Source: an uncultured Opitutales bacterium (GTDB taxonomy: Bacteria > Verrucomicrobiota > Verrucomicrobiia > Opitutales > Intestinicryptomonadaceae). From it: a stretch of 64,000 nucleotides of DNA. The notes beneath the pieces are model-generated. The model was not told the origin of the DNA and searched no databases. It saw nothing but the letters and a program-made list of their open reading frames with translations. Made by a program: the position numbers and the translations under genes. The stretch is from assembly GCA_900545705.1 (NCBI GenBank), contig URAK01000003.1:133827-197826 (forward strand), read 5' to 3'. The number at the start of each line of letters is the position of its first letter. Position 1 is the first letter of the stretch. This document shows positions 52,179 through 61,348 of the stretch, piece by piece.

Positions 52179-54068
52179 TCAGCCTTCAAGGCTCGCGCGG
52201 AGTTCTTCGAGTTCCTCCCAGCGGGACATCAAGCGCGCGTCTTCGGATTTTATCCATTCTATTCGCGCATTAATTTCCTCAAGCTTGTCAACATTGGCAA
52301 CCACGAATTCAGAATCTGAAAGTTTTTCGGCAAGCTCGGCCGACTCCGCTTCGAGCTTCTCAATCATCTCCGGGATTTTTTCAAGCTCCTCGCGCTCCTT
52401 GTTTGTGAGCTTTGAACGCCGCTTTGGCTGCTGGGGCAAAGATTCCGCCTTTTTAGCAGCCGCCTTTGCGGGAGCGCTATTTTCGGCGCGGTATTTCTCC
52501 CATTCGTCGTATCCTCCGACGAGTTCTATAATGTTGCCGTCGTCGCCGAAGCAAAATACGCCGTTTACGATATTGTTCAAGAACTCCCTGTCGTGGGAAA
52601 CTATCAATATTGTTCCGGAAAACGACACAAGGGCGTTTTCGAGAATTTCTATCGTTTCCATATCGAGATCGTTCGTGGGCTCGTCAAGGACTATTAGGTT
52701 TGCGGGTGTGGAAAAGACTTTGGCGAGCATAAGGCGGTTTTTTTCGCCCCCCGATAGCGAACCGATTTGCGTCATAACGCGCGAAGAGTCGAACAAAAAG
52801 CTCTGCAAATAGCCCACCACGTACTTGCGCTGGCCGTTTACCGTCACGTATTCACCGCCGCCGCCGATAAACTCAAACGGGGTGGACTTCGGGTCGAGCT
52901 CCCCTCTCAACTGGTCGAAGTAGGCAATTTTTAGCCCCGTTCCCTCCGCGACTTCGCCGCTGTCGGGCTTTATTTTGCCAAGCATTATATTAAGCAGAGT
53001 CGTTTTGCCACAGCCGTTGCGGCCAATTATCCCTATTTTGTCGCCGCGGAATATCGTCGCCGAAAAATCTTTTATTATCTGCTTTCCGCCGTATGACAGG
53101 TTTATATTTTTTAGGTCGAGAACTTTCTGTCCGCTCTCCGCAAAATCCTGCGTTTTTAGCTCCACAAGCCCCTGCCGCTCGACGCGCGCGCGCCGCAAAT
53201 CGCGCAGGCGCATAAGCTCCCTCACCCTGCCTTCGTTTCTCGTGCGGCGGGCCTTTATGCCGCGCCTTAGCCACGCCTCCTCTTTTGCGAGTTTCTTGTC
53301 GAACTCCGCCTCGTTGCGCTCGCGCGCGGCCAGAAGTTCGTCCCTGTTTAAAAGGAATTTGTCGAAACCGCAGTCGAAAGCTATCAGCTTGCCCCTGTCA
53401 ACCTCGGTCACGCGCGTTGACAAGTTTCTCAAAAAAGTTCTGTCGTGGGACACAAAAACCATCGTCTTGCCGCAGCCTTTCAAAAATTTTTCGAGCCATA
53501 CGACGGAGTCAATATCCAGATGGTTTGTCGGCTCGTCGAGAAGCAGGACATCAGGATCGGAAATTATCCCCGCGCCAAGAAGTGCGCGGCGCTTCAGACC
53601 CGCCGAAGCCGAACGGGTATCTTGGAGGGGGTCGAGCTCGAGCCTGTCTGATGTTTCCAAAATTTTAACCTCGGCAGCCCATATTTCAGACTCCGCAACC
53701 CCGCGCGAAAGTTCTTCAAATTCTACGCGCTCTGCGTCCGCGGCATTTCCGGCCTCGATTTTTCTGTGAGCCGCGGCGGCCTTTCCCGCCAATCCGAGCC
53801 CTGAGGCAAGCACATCGAAAACGCTTCCAGTAAGGTCGGATGGCACGTCTTGCGGAAGATAAGCCGTTGTGAGGTTTTTAACGCGCTCAACGGTTCCGGA
53901 ATCGGGACGGACTATACCAGCAATCATTTTTAGAAGAGTTGTCTTGCCGCAGCCGTTGCGGCCTATCAGAGACATTCTGTCGCCCCTCTCGACGCTCAGA
54001 TCGGCCTCGTCGAGAAGAGTCCGCAAACCGTATCTCAGAGAAACTTTATTTAGAGAAATAAGACCCAT
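52179..54068 (-). CDS. uup: ABC-F ATPase Uup
   Basis: ABC-F proteins act on ribosomes; Uup also affects DNA transposon excision and binds branched DNA. The 629-residue protein has two ATPase domains: Walker A LIGRNGCGKTTLLKMIAG and IIGRNGCGKTTLLNIMLG, Walker B VLLLDEPTNHLD and LIVLDEPTNDLD, and the second signature LSGGEKNRLMLAKV. The first signature is degenerate (SASAGLKRRALLG). The C-terminal coiled coil (about 555-629, LTNKEREELEKIPEMIEKLE) is the Uup-type domain. ATG 54068 is preferred over an upstream frame extension. Confidence 0.93.
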   Translation of the reverse strand: MGLISLNKVSLRYGLRTLLDEADLSVERGDRMSLIGRNGCGKTTLLKMIAGIVRPDSGTVERVKNLTTAYLPQDVPSDLTGSVFDVLASGLGLAGKAAAAHRKIEAGNAADAERVEFEELSRGVAESEIWAAEVKILETSDRLELDPLQDTRSASAGLKRRALLGAGIISDPDVLLLDEPTNHLDIDSVVWLEKFLKGCGKTMVFVSHDRTFLRNLSTRVTEVDRGKLIAFDCGFDKFLLNRDELLAARERNEAEFDKKLAKEEAWLRRGIKARRTRNEGRVRELMRLRDLRRARVERQGLVELKTQDFAESGQKVLDLKNINLSYGGKQIIKDFSATIFRGDKIGIIGRNGCGKTTLLNIMLGKIKPDSGEVAEGTGLKIAYFDQLRGELDPKSTPFEFIGGGGEYVTVNGQRKYVVGYLQSFLFDSSRVMTQIGSLSGGEKNRLMLAKVFSTPANLIVLDEPTNDLDMETIEILENALVSFSGTILIVSHDREFLNNIVNGVFCFGDDGNIIELVGGYDEWEKYRAENSAPAKAAAKKAESLPQQPKRRSKLTNKEREELEKIPEMIEKLEAESAELAEKLSDSEFVVANVDKLEEINARIEWIKSEDARLMSRWEELEELRASLEG

Positions 54069-54293
54069 AAAGTTAAGAAAATTACTGTTGGGCGCGCGCA
54101 AATCAACGCAAATTTAAACGGCAAAAAAAAATTTTGCGCGCAATCAAACCGCGTCCATTTTGGCTGTCCGCAAATTGCGGCCGCAGAAACTAAGTTGCAT
54201 GGCCCAAAAAAATTTTGTTGTAGCCGACACTAAACGGGTGCATACTCCCGCTATATTTATTAAACAAAAAACAATAGCGGTAAAAATTAGATA

Positions 54294-54983
54294 ATGAAAG
54301 CGGGAGAACTGTTTGATCTGCCAACATCGCTTGAAAGATTCGCTGAATTTTTCACGCCTGAAATGTCGCCGTGGGAATGGGTGGGCAATATAAAAAAGGC
54401 GCTTGCGAGCGTAGACTTTTCTTCTCTCGACTCAAAAAGCGACATTCCCGACGGAGTGACTATCCGCGGTGACGTCTACATTCACCCGTCGGTGAAATTG
54501 CCCGCATACGCCGAAATAAACGGCCCCGCATGGATAGGCGCAAACGTGGAAATGCGCATAGGCTGCTTCATTCGCGGCAGCGTCATAATTGGAGAGGGCT
54601 GTGTCGTCGGTAATTCATGCGAATACAAAAACAGCCTCCTTCTCGACAAGGTTCAGACCCCACACTACAACTATGTGGGCGACTCCGTCCTCGGCAATAG
54701 GGCCCACCTCGGCGCCGGTGTAATATGCGCAAACCTAAGGCTCGACAAAGGCAACGTAATGGTAACCCTACCGGAAGGCAGAGTAAACTCGAACATGCGC
54801 AAGCTCGGCGCAATGCTTGCGGACGACGCCGAAGCGGGCTGCAACGCAGTATTGCAGCCAGGCTGCATTTTGATGAAGCGCTCGATAGTCCTATCTTGCA
54901 TGGCATTCAAAGGCTATCTTGAAGAAAACACCATGGTCGGCGAAAAGACCCAGCTCAAAAAGATGCCGCGATTCGGATTTTAA
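54294..54983 (+). CDS. Left-handed beta-helix (hexapeptide-repeat) transferase-like protein
   Basis: The 229-residue protein has a helical N-terminus (to about 55) and then hexapeptide repeats: VTIRGDVYIHPSVKLPA, YAEINGPAWIGANVEMRI, SVIIGEGCVVGNSCEYKNS and NYVGDSVLGNRAHLGAGVIC. This is the fold of acetyltransferases and of the C-half of sugar nucleotidyltransferases such as GlmU. No nucleotidyltransferase domain is present. It lies 26 bases upstream of the ArnC-like gene, so a part in cell-envelope sugar metabolism is plausible but unproved. Confidence 0.82.
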   Translation: MKAGELFDLPTSLERFAEFFTPEMSPWEWVGNIKKALASVDFSSLDSKSDIPDGVTIRGDVYIHPSVKLPAYAEINGPAWIGANVEMRIGCFIRGSVIIGEGCVVGNSCEYKNSLLLDKVQTPHYNYVGDSVLGNRAHLGAGVICANLRLDKGNVMVTLPEGRVNSNMRKLGAMLADDAEAGCNAVLQPGCILMKRSIVLSCMAFKGYLEENTMVGEKTQLKKMPRFGF

Positions 54984-55009
54984 AAATAACCCCATAAAAA
55001 CAAGTTTAT

Positions 55010-55942
55010 ATGGAAATATCCGTAATAATTCCTGTATACAACGAAGAGGGAAACCTCGCCCCCCTGTTCAAGAGGCTATGCAAATCGATGGACGAAATCG
55101 GCAGGCCATGGGAGGTCATTTTTATAAACGACGGCAGCCGCGACGCCTCCGGCACATTGCTGCGCGACTACCAAAAAGAGCGCCCGGACGTGGTAAGAAT
55201 CATAGACTTCAACGGGAACTTCGGCCAGCATACGGCAATCATAGCCGGATTTGAGCGGGCAAAGGGCGACATAGTCGTGACCCTCGACGCCGACCTACAA
55301 AATCCGCCAGAGGAAATCGGCAAGCTAATAAAGAAAATCGACGAAGGCTACGATGTTGTAGGGGCTTACAGAAAGACCCGCGAAGACTCTTTTTTCAGAA
55401 AATACGCCTCAAAGCTTGTGAACTTTGCGCGCGACAAAATGACAAATATCCGCATGAAAGACCAAGGCTGCATGCTGCGCGCATACAAAAAAAATGTGGT
55501 CGAAGGGATAATCCATACAAACGAACGCTCCTTGTTTATACCGGCGCTCGCATATACGCTGGCGTCTAACCCGACGGAAGTCGAAGTTGAGCATTCGGAG
55601 AGGCTTTCAGGAGAGTCAAAATACAACCTTTACAGACTCATTCGACTGAACTTTGACCTCATTACTGGCTTTACGCTTGTGCCGTTGCAGGTATTTACAA
55701 TAGGCGGATTTCTCGCAAGCCTTGGGTCGCTCGCTCTCGTGATGATACTGCTCTTCCGACGCTTCTTTCTCGGCTCGGAAGCGGAGGGGGTTTTTACGCT
55801 TTTTGCGATTCTATTTTTCCTCGTAAGCGTTGCCATTGTCGGGATTGGGCTCATCGGAGAATACGTTGGCAGGATATACCAAGTTGTCCAAGCGAGGCCA
55901 AAGTACATAATCAAAGACACTGTCGGGTTCGATGGAAAATAG
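55010..55942 (+). CDS. arnC: ArnC-like undecaprenyl-phosphate glycosyltransferase
   Basis: This 310-residue GT2 enzyme closely follows ArnC, which moves 4-deoxy-4-formamido-arabinose from UDP to undecaprenyl phosphate for lipid A modification. Motifs are ISVIIPVYNEEGNLAPLF, VIFINDGSRDAS, FGQHTAIIAGFERAKGDIVV, TLDADLQNPPEEI (DxD region), DQGCMLRAYKKNVV and the ERLSGESKYN block. Two C-terminal membrane segments (about 223-248 and 260-285) are followed by GEYVGRIYQVVQARP. Its stop lies 11 bases inside the next gene, the formyltransferase. The donor sugar is inferred, not shown. Confidence 0.88.
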   Translation: MEISVIIPVYNEEGNLAPLFKRLCKSMDEIGRPWEVIFINDGSRDASGTLLRDYQKERPDVVRIIDFNGNFGQHTAIIAGFERAKGDIVVTLDADLQNPPEEIGKLIKKIDEGYDVVGAYRKTREDSFFRKYASKLVNFARDKMTNIRMKDQGCMLRAYKKNVVEGIIHTNERSLFIPALAYTLASNPTEVEVEHSERLSGESKYNLYRLIRLNFDLITGFTLVPLQVFTIGGFLASLGSLALVMILLFRRFFLGSEAEGVFTLFAILFFLVSVAIVGIGLIGEYVGRIYQVVQARPKYIIKDTVGFDGK

Positions 55943-56804
55943 GCCGCGCATTTTATTTTTCGGCTTCAGCGACGTCGGGTACAAATGCCTTAAACTTCTG
56001 CTCGACAAGGGCTGCGACGTGATTGGCGTATTCACCCACGACACCGATCCGCACGAAGCGCATTGGTTTAAAACCCCGGAGAGCCTCGCAAAGGAGAATT
56101 TTATCCGCGTTTTCAAGCCCACTACTTTGAGGACCGAAAAATGGTTCCGAAAAGTCAAATACATGAAGCCGGACTTAATTTTGTCCCTGTACTATAGGAA
56201 TTTTATCCCCGAGGAGATATTTTCGCTCGCGAAACTGGGAGCGTACAATATGCACGGATCGTACCTTCCGTCCTACAGGGGCCGCGCCCCGCTTAATTGG
56301 TCGATTATAAACGGCGAAGACCACTGCGGGGTGACGTTGCACACCATTGAAAAAAAATTCGACACCGGCGAGATAGTCGAGCAGGAGAAAGTCGATTTCG
56401 GCCCGGACGAATACGTGGGAGATATACAGCCGAGAGTCGCCGCAGCGGCAGTCAGGGTTCTTGAAAAAGCCCTCCCGTCTCTCCTTGCGGGAAACCCAAA
56501 CAAGACTCCGCAGGACGAATCGAAAGCGTCTTATTTTGGCAAGAGGACTCCCGAGGACGGAAGAATAGACTTTTCAAAATCCGCGCGCGAGGTTTTCAAT
56601 CTCATAAGGGGCGTAAGCAAGCCCTTCCCCGGAGCTTTTGCCGACATAGAAGGTAAGAGATACACCATTTGGCGCGCAAGGCCGTTGGAGGATTTCAAAG
56701 GGGGTCGCGCCGGCGAAATAGTATCCCGCGAGCCGTTTATCATCGCCTGCGGAAAGGGCGCGCTGGAAGTTTCCGAATGCGACGAATCGCCCGCGCGGGA
56801 ATAA
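55932..56804 (+). CDS. ArnA-type UDP-amino-sugar formyltransferase (formyltransferase half only)
   Basis: The 290-residue protein matches the N-terminal half of ArnA, which formylates UDP-4-amino-4-deoxy-arabinose. It keeps the catalytic Asn and His in YNMHGSYLPSYRGRAPLNW, the Asp in KKFDTGEIVEQ, and the 10-formyl-THF fold (RILFFGFSDVGYKCLKLLL, SLYYRNFIPEEI). RTPEDGRIDFSKSAREV and the linker domain are present, but the decarboxylating dehydrogenase half (about 350 residues in E. coli) is missing. It overlaps the arnC-like gene by 11 bases. Methionyl-tRNA formyltransferase is less likely given the ArnA-specific blocks. Confidence 0.88.
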   Translation: MENRPRILFFGFSDVGYKCLKLLLDKGCDVIGVFTHDTDPHEAHWFKTPESLAKENFIRVFKPTTLRTEKWFRKVKYMKPDLILSLYYRNFIPEEIFSLAKLGAYNMHGSYLPSYRGRAPLNWSIINGEDHCGVTLHTIEKKFDTGEIVEQEKVDFGPDEYVGDIQPRVAAAAVRVLEKALPSLLAGNPNKTPQDESKASYFGKRTPEDGRIDFSKSAREVFNLIRGVSKPFPGAFADIEGKRYTIWRARPLEDFKGGRAGEIVSREPFIIACGKGALEVSECDESPARE

Positions 56805-56856
56805 GTTTCCATATTTCCGAGCGCCGCCATAGCGCGCCATTCATTTCGCATTTTCC

Positions 56857-56983
56857 GCTTGCCGCGCGGCAAGCCCGCTGCCGATTCCGCGCGCCGCCGC
56901 GCATTTTAACGGGCGGCGAGGCTAAAAGCTCAGCGGCCGATTCCGAACCGCGCCGCAACTTCGGGCAGGCGGAAACTCCGCCT
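56857..56983. repeat. GC-rich palindromes between convergent genes
   Basis: GCTTGCCGCGCGGCAAGC (56857-56874) is a perfect 18-base palindrome, and AGGCGGA / TCCGCCT (56967-56983, three-base loop) is a short hairpin just after the PHP gene's stop. Neither has a T run. They may stop convergent transcripts by structure. Confidence 0.5.
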
Positions 56984-56985
56984 CG

Positions 56986-58386
56986 CTACCCGAGCATTGA
57001 TTCGTACAATCCCTCAACGGCCTTCGCCGCCTCGGCGATTTCCGAATAATCTTTCGAGCCGCTTTCGAGCGCGCCCTTTATCAGCTTTCCCTCGCGGGCG
57101 ACGAGCTCGTCGTGGAGCGGGAAATATTCGTCGAACAGAAAATACGAAAACCTGACGAGCCTCTCGTCGCCGAACGCGAGCCGCTGGAGCTTGGAGCCGT
57201 GCGAAGAGTAGGCGTCCACCGCCAGGGACTTCCCGCCGAGCACGGCGCCTTTGATGTCGGGAAAATCGCAAGATTTGGCGAACACGATCGTATATCCCGT
57301 GCCCTGCAAATCGACGGAGTGGGCGTCGGTGCAGCCGATTACCGGCTTGCCGGCGCAATGCCTGGGATAGTGGCACAGGGCCCGCGCGAGCGCGATGTCG
57401 GCGGATGTCGAGTTCACGAGCTCGTATGCGTCAAATTTTTGGCGGCCGGCAATCAGGTCGAGCATCCGGCTTTCCATATGCGTATATTTCCCCTTTTTCG
57501 GCGCCGCCTCCCAGAAGGGATGGTTGAAGACTGCGATTCCCCCGAGCCTGCGGATGAAGTCGAACTCCGCCTCCGCCACGGCGACATTGCGGCGCACAAC
57601 CGCAGAAACGTCCGCCGGAAGTGTTTTCTCAATCTCGGCTACGAGGGCGTCGAATTCCCCGCGGTTCTTTTTGACGTATTCCGTCAGGCTCTGCGAGCCT
57701 CCGAAATTTTGAATGTGCGCGTGCGAATAATGGCATTCTTCGGCGTTGAAAAACGACATAGACGTCGGAAAGCGCGAGAATTTGCGCTTCATGTCCTCGG
57801 AAGTGGAATAGACGCTGTGGTCGGATATTGCCTGGTAGTCGAGCCCGACTTCGTAGCAGCGCAAGGCGACTTCCTCCGGCGAGTTTTTCCCGTCCGAATT
57901 TGTGGAGTGTATGTGGCTGTCACCTTTGAACGGCCTAAGCGCGTAGATGTCCTCCCCAAGCGCGTAGACGGGGACGGAAGCGACGAAGCTTTCGTTCCCG
58001 CCGCGCTTTTTATCCTTAACGACGAAAGTATAGCGGCACTCTTTTTTAAAGTCGGCGTCAATGGCAAACGCCCCGTTTTCTTCGCGATATTTTGCGGGGA
58101 AATCCCTCGCCCACGGGAAAGAGTCCGACTTTCCGTCCCACGCTGCGTCGCCGTAGAGTATTGAAACCGAAAGCGATGACAGCTTGCCGGCATATTTTTC
58201 CGGAGGGCGAAGGGTGAGTTTTGCCCTGCCCGTTTTGAATATGCGCGCGGAGGGGACAAATCCGCCGCCAAAACTTTCCGATTTCGTTTTATTTTTTCCG
58301 GCGGCATCCTTCGACGGAACGCCCGCCGCGAAAGCGGGGGAAGCTCCGATGACGGCTATGCTCTTTATGAATGTTTTTCTGTCCAT
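56986..58386 (-). CDS. Exported PHP-domain phosphoesterase
   Basis: The 466-residue protein starts with a Tat-like or Sec signal (MDRKTFIKSIAVIGASPAFA). Residues about 40-140 form a beta domain. The PHP domain (about 150-400) has its metal motifs in order: GDSHIHSTNSDGKNSPEE, QAISDHSVYST, FNAEECHYSHAHIQNFGG, GGIAVFNHPFWEA and VIGCTDAHSVDLQ. PHP enzymes are metal-dependent phosphoesterases or nucleases. Exported members are found in many Bacteroidetes and Verrucomicrobia, but their substrates are uncertain. It is convergent with the ArnA-like gene. Confidence 0.85.
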   Translation of the reverse strand: MDRKTFIKSIAVIGASPAFAAGVPSKDAAGKNKTKSESFGGGFVPSARIFKTGRAKLTLRPPEKYAGKLSSLSVSILYGDAAWDGKSDSFPWARDFPAKYREENGAFAIDADFKKECRYTFVVKDKKRGGNESFVASVPVYALGEDIYALRPFKGDSHIHSTNSDGKNSPEEVALRCYEVGLDYQAISDHSVYSTSEDMKRKFSRFPTSMSFFNAEECHYSHAHIQNFGGSQSLTEYVKKNRGEFDALVAEIEKTLPADVSAVVRRNVAVAEAEFDFIRRLGGIAVFNHPFWEAAPKKGKYTHMESRMLDLIAGRQKFDAYELVNSTSADIALARALCHYPRHCAGKPVIGCTDAHSVDLQGTGYTIVFAKSCDFPDIKGAVLGGKSLAVDAYSSHGSKLQRLAFGDERLVRFSYFLFDEYFPLHDELVAREGKLIKGALESGSKDYSEIAEAAKAVEGLYESMLG

Positions 58387-58420
58387 AACAGGTCAATTTT
58401 TGCTTACATATTGTAAAAAG

Positions 58421-59722
58421 TCAAGATTTTTTGCGCAACTCCCATTCCCTGAACCTCTCCGAGTACTTCGCGGGAACCCGCGCCTCAACCTCCACGCCGC
58501 CGTCCGCGTATTTTTGCGACGCCACAGACGTCAGCGAGTGCAGCAGCGCGAGCTGGGCGTATTGAGAATGGGGGATAAAAAGCCTCATAAACGCGGAGGT
58601 TTCCCCAACTGCCCCCTCAATCCGCCCGACCAGCGCTCCAATTCCGCGCCCTGTGCGCGCCGACACTTCGACGGCATCGGGGAAATCGAGCGAGAGCGCG
58701 TAGCGCCATGCGCCGTCGGGAGCGGTGTCGATTTTATTGAATACTGTCAGTATCCGCTTCTCATCGGCGCCAAGCTCTTTAAGCACGCTAAGGGTGGTGC
58801 GGGTATGCTCCAAGGCGTCCGGGTTTGAGACGTCCACCACATGTATTAAAAAATCAGACAAGACAGATTCTTCGAGAGTGGCCTTGAACGCCTCGACAAA
58901 CCTATGCGGAAGCTTTCTCACAAACCCCACAGTGTCGGTGAGCAACACGGCCGAACCGTTGGGCAAGTCCAATCGGCGAGTGGTTGGGTCGAGCGTTGCG
59001 AAGAGCTTGTCTTCTGAAAGAAGCGACGAATTGGTAAGTCGGTTAATTAGCGAAGACTTCCCCGCATTAGTATATCCCACTATTGCAGCGCATGGGAACG
59101 GGATGCGCTGCCTGCGCTTGCGCTGGGTTGCGCGCACAGTGCGCACGCGGGCGAGCATTTCTTTGAGGCGGGCGATTCTTGCGCGGATCTGGCGGCGGTC
59201 GAGCTCAAGCTGGCTTTCGCCGCCGCCGCGCTGTGTGACGCCGCCGCCGCGCTGCCTGTCCAAGTGGCTCCACGCGCGCCTCAGGCGCGGCAGTGAATAC
59301 TCAAGCTTTGCGAGCTCTACTTGCAAGCGCGCCTCTTTCGTGCGCGCCCTCGCAGCAAAAATATCGAGGATTACCTCCTGCCTCGTCACTATTTCCATTG
59401 AGGATTTCTCCTCCCAGTTGCGTTGCTGGACAGGCGTAAGCTCATCGTCAAAGATTATTGTCGATGCCCCGGCAGCGCGTGCGAGCGCAATGATTTCGCC
59501 GCACTTCCCCTCGCCCGCCACAAGTGCGGGATTGTAATTTCTAACCTTTGCAATCGCCCTTCCCACACATTCCAGCCCGAGGTTCGAAGCGAGCTCCGCA
59601 AGCTCGTCCACTAGCGCGACTATAGACTCCCCCCGCCCGTCTTCCGGATACTCGAACCCTACAAGAAAAGCTCTTCCCCCGGGCGAAAGCTCCTCGAAAC
59701 TGTTTTGCGAATCCCCATGCAT
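58421..59722 (-). CDS. hflX: Ribosome-associated GTPase HflX
   Basis: HflX binds the 50S subunit and splits stalled ribosomes. The protein (433 residues from ATG 59722; an upstream start at 59779 is possible) has the HflX domain with RAFLVGFEYPED, NPALVAGEGKCGEI and IIFDDELTPVQQRNWE. The Gly-rich linker RQRGGGVTQRGGGESQLELD follows, then the G domain: VGYTNAGKSSLINRL (G1), ATLDPTTRRLDL, DTVGFVRKLPH (G3), VFNKID (G4). The C-terminal domain is normal. It is divergent from pfp. Confidence 0.95.
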   Translation of the reverse strand: MHGDSQNSFEELSPGGRAFLVGFEYPEDGRGESIVALVDELAELASNLGLECVGRAIAKVRNYNPALVAGEGKCGEIIALARAAGASTIIFDDELTPVQQRNWEEKSSMEIVTRQEVILDIFAARARTKEARLQVELAKLEYSLPRLRRAWSHLDRQRGGGVTQRGGGESQLELDRRQIRARIARLKEMLARVRTVRATQRKRRQRIPFPCAAIVGYTNAGKSSLINRLTNSSLLSEDKLFATLDPTTRRLDLPNGSAVLLTDTVGFVRKLPHRFVEAFKATLEESVLSDFLIHVVDVSNPDALEHTRTTLSVLKELGADEKRILTVFNKIDTAPDGAWRYALSLDFPDAVEVSARTGRGIGALVGRIEGAVGETSAFMRLFIPHSQYAQLALLHSLTSVASQKYADGGVEVEARVPAKYSERFREWELRKKS

Positions 59723-59864
59723 GCGTTTGATTTTTTGCCCGTCCGCCCCCGCGCGCAAGACAAAAAAACGAAGCTGCATAAAACTCGGCAGGCGAGTAAA
59801 ATTTACTTGCCCAAAAGTAAATGCGAAAATAAAGTTTGCGGCTTAAATTTATAAAAGGATACAA

Positions 59865-61064
59865 ATGAAACCTAAGAAAGTCGGAATACTAACGGCGGGC
59901 GGACTCGCCCCGTGTCTTTCAAGCGCGATTGGCGGTCTTATAGAGCGCTACACTGAAATAGATCCGTCAATAGAGATAATATGCTATCTCGGCGGATACA
60001 AGGGACTGCTTCTCGGGCAGAGCATAAAAGTCGACGACAAGATGCGAGCGCAAGCCCACATTTTGCACAGATACGGCGGCTCCCCGATAGGGAACTCGCG
60101 CGTGAAGCTGACCAACGTAAAGGACTGCGTAAAGCGCGGGCTTGTAAAAGAAGGCGAAGACCCGCAGAAAGTCGCGGCCGACCAACTCGTAAAGGATAAA
60201 GTTGACATTCTGCATACGATAGGCGGAGACGACACGAACACCGCCGCGGCGGATCTTGCAAAATTTTTGAAGGAAAACAACTACGAGCTCACCGTAATCG
60301 GCCTTCCCAAGACCATAGACAACGACGTCTATCCGATACGCCAAAGCCTCGGCGCTTGGACCGCGGCCGAAGAGGGCGCAAAGTTCTTCCGCAATGTCGT
60401 GTCCGAGAACGGCGCGAACCCCCGCATGCTCATAATCCACGAGGTTATGGGGCGCAACTGCGGCTGGCTGACTGCGGCGACCGCCGCCGAGTACCGCAAA
60501 CTGCTTTCGCAGGGCGAGTTTGCCGACGGGCTTGGGCTCACAAAAGCGCGCAGAGATGTGCACGCCATCTACATTCCCGAAATGGAGTTGGACATTCAAA
60601 AGGAAGCCGCGAGACTAAAGAAAATCATGGACGAAAACGACTGCGTCAACATATTCATATCCGAAGGCGCAGGAGTTAAAACCATAGTAGCCGAGATGGA
60701 AGCCAAGGGCGAGAGCGTCCCCCGCGACGCTTTTGGACATGTCAAGCTCGACGCCGTCAACCCCGGCAAATGGTTCGGAAAGCAGTTTGCCGAAATGCTC
60801 GGCGCTGAAAAGGTGCTCGTGCAAAAGAGCGGCTACTTTGCGAGAGCCGCCGCGGCAAATGTTGATGACCTGCGCCTGATAAAGAGCTGCACGGACCTCG
60901 CCGTTGAATGCGCCCTGAAACGCGAAGGCGGAGTCATCGGCCACGACGAAGACGCCGGAAATGTTCTGAGGGCAATCGAATTTGAAAGAATCAAGGGCGG
61001 CAAACCCTTCAACACCAAATTTGATTGGTTCCAGAAACTGCTGAAAGACATCGGCCAGGCGTAG
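59865..61064 (+). CDS. pfp: Pyrophosphate-type 6-phosphofructokinase
   Basis: The 399-residue protein is a PfkA-superfamily enzyme with KVGILTAGGLAPCLSSAIGG at the start, TIGGDDTNTAAADLAK (118-133) and LPKTIDNDVYPIRQSLG (147-163). GGDD instead of GGDGS, and PKTIDND instead of PGTIDND, are the known marks of pyrophosphate-dependent enzymes. The reaction is reversible, so it can serve glycolysis and gluconeogenesis. RNCGWLTAATA and ISEGAGVKTIVAEM complete the site. AAAGGA precedes ATG 59865. A bidirectional terminator follows 200 bases later. Confidence 0.93.
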   Translation: MKPKKVGILTAGGLAPCLSSAIGGLIERYTEIDPSIEIICYLGGYKGLLLGQSIKVDDKMRAQAHILHRYGGSPIGNSRVKLTNVKDCVKRGLVKEGEDPQKVAADQLVKDKVDILHTIGGDDTNTAAADLAKFLKENNYELTVIGLPKTIDNDVYPIRQSLGAWTAAEEGAKFFRNVVSENGANPRMLIIHEVMGRNCGWLTAATAAEYRKLLSQGEFADGLGLTKARRDVHAIYIPEMELDIQKEAARLKKIMDENDCVNIFISEGAGVKTIVAEMEAKGESVPRDAFGHVKLDAVNPGKWFGKQFAEMLGAEKVLVQKSGYFARAAAANVDDLRLIKSCTDLAVECALKREGGVIGHDEDAGNVLRAIEFERIKGGKPFNTKFDWFQKLLKDIGQA

Positions 61065-61270
61065 TTCCCTGCCCCAAGCGGACGAGCTTCCTTGATTTTT
61101 GGGGAGTTCGTCCGCGCGGCCGCTTGCGACGTTCTTGTAAGCGGCAATTTTTTCGCACAATCTAAAAGATTTAAATTTTCCTCAAGAAGATTAAAAAGTG
61201 CGCATTTTTCTAGTGCATTAAACTTGTGGATTAAACGCGAAAAAAAAAACGCTAAAAATCGACGCAATAA

Positions 61271-61302
61271 AAAACGGACTCACTATTGAGTCCGTTTTTT
61301 TT
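61271..61302. terminator. Bidirectional terminator between pfp and the GH10 gene
   Basis: A 12-base stem AAAACGGACTCA / TGAGTCCGTTTT with a CTAT loop has T runs on both strands. It lies between convergent transcripts and can end both. Confidence 0.9.
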
Positions 61303-61348
61303 AGCATCCGCGCGGGAAACGCCGCTGCGGTTTTTTCTGCAAAAGGTA

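Noticed and set aside
57112..58164. A 350-codon plus-strand frame
   Set aside because: It is antisense to the PHP-domain gene, where four PHP metal motifs are in order. High GC content keeps the opposite strand open.
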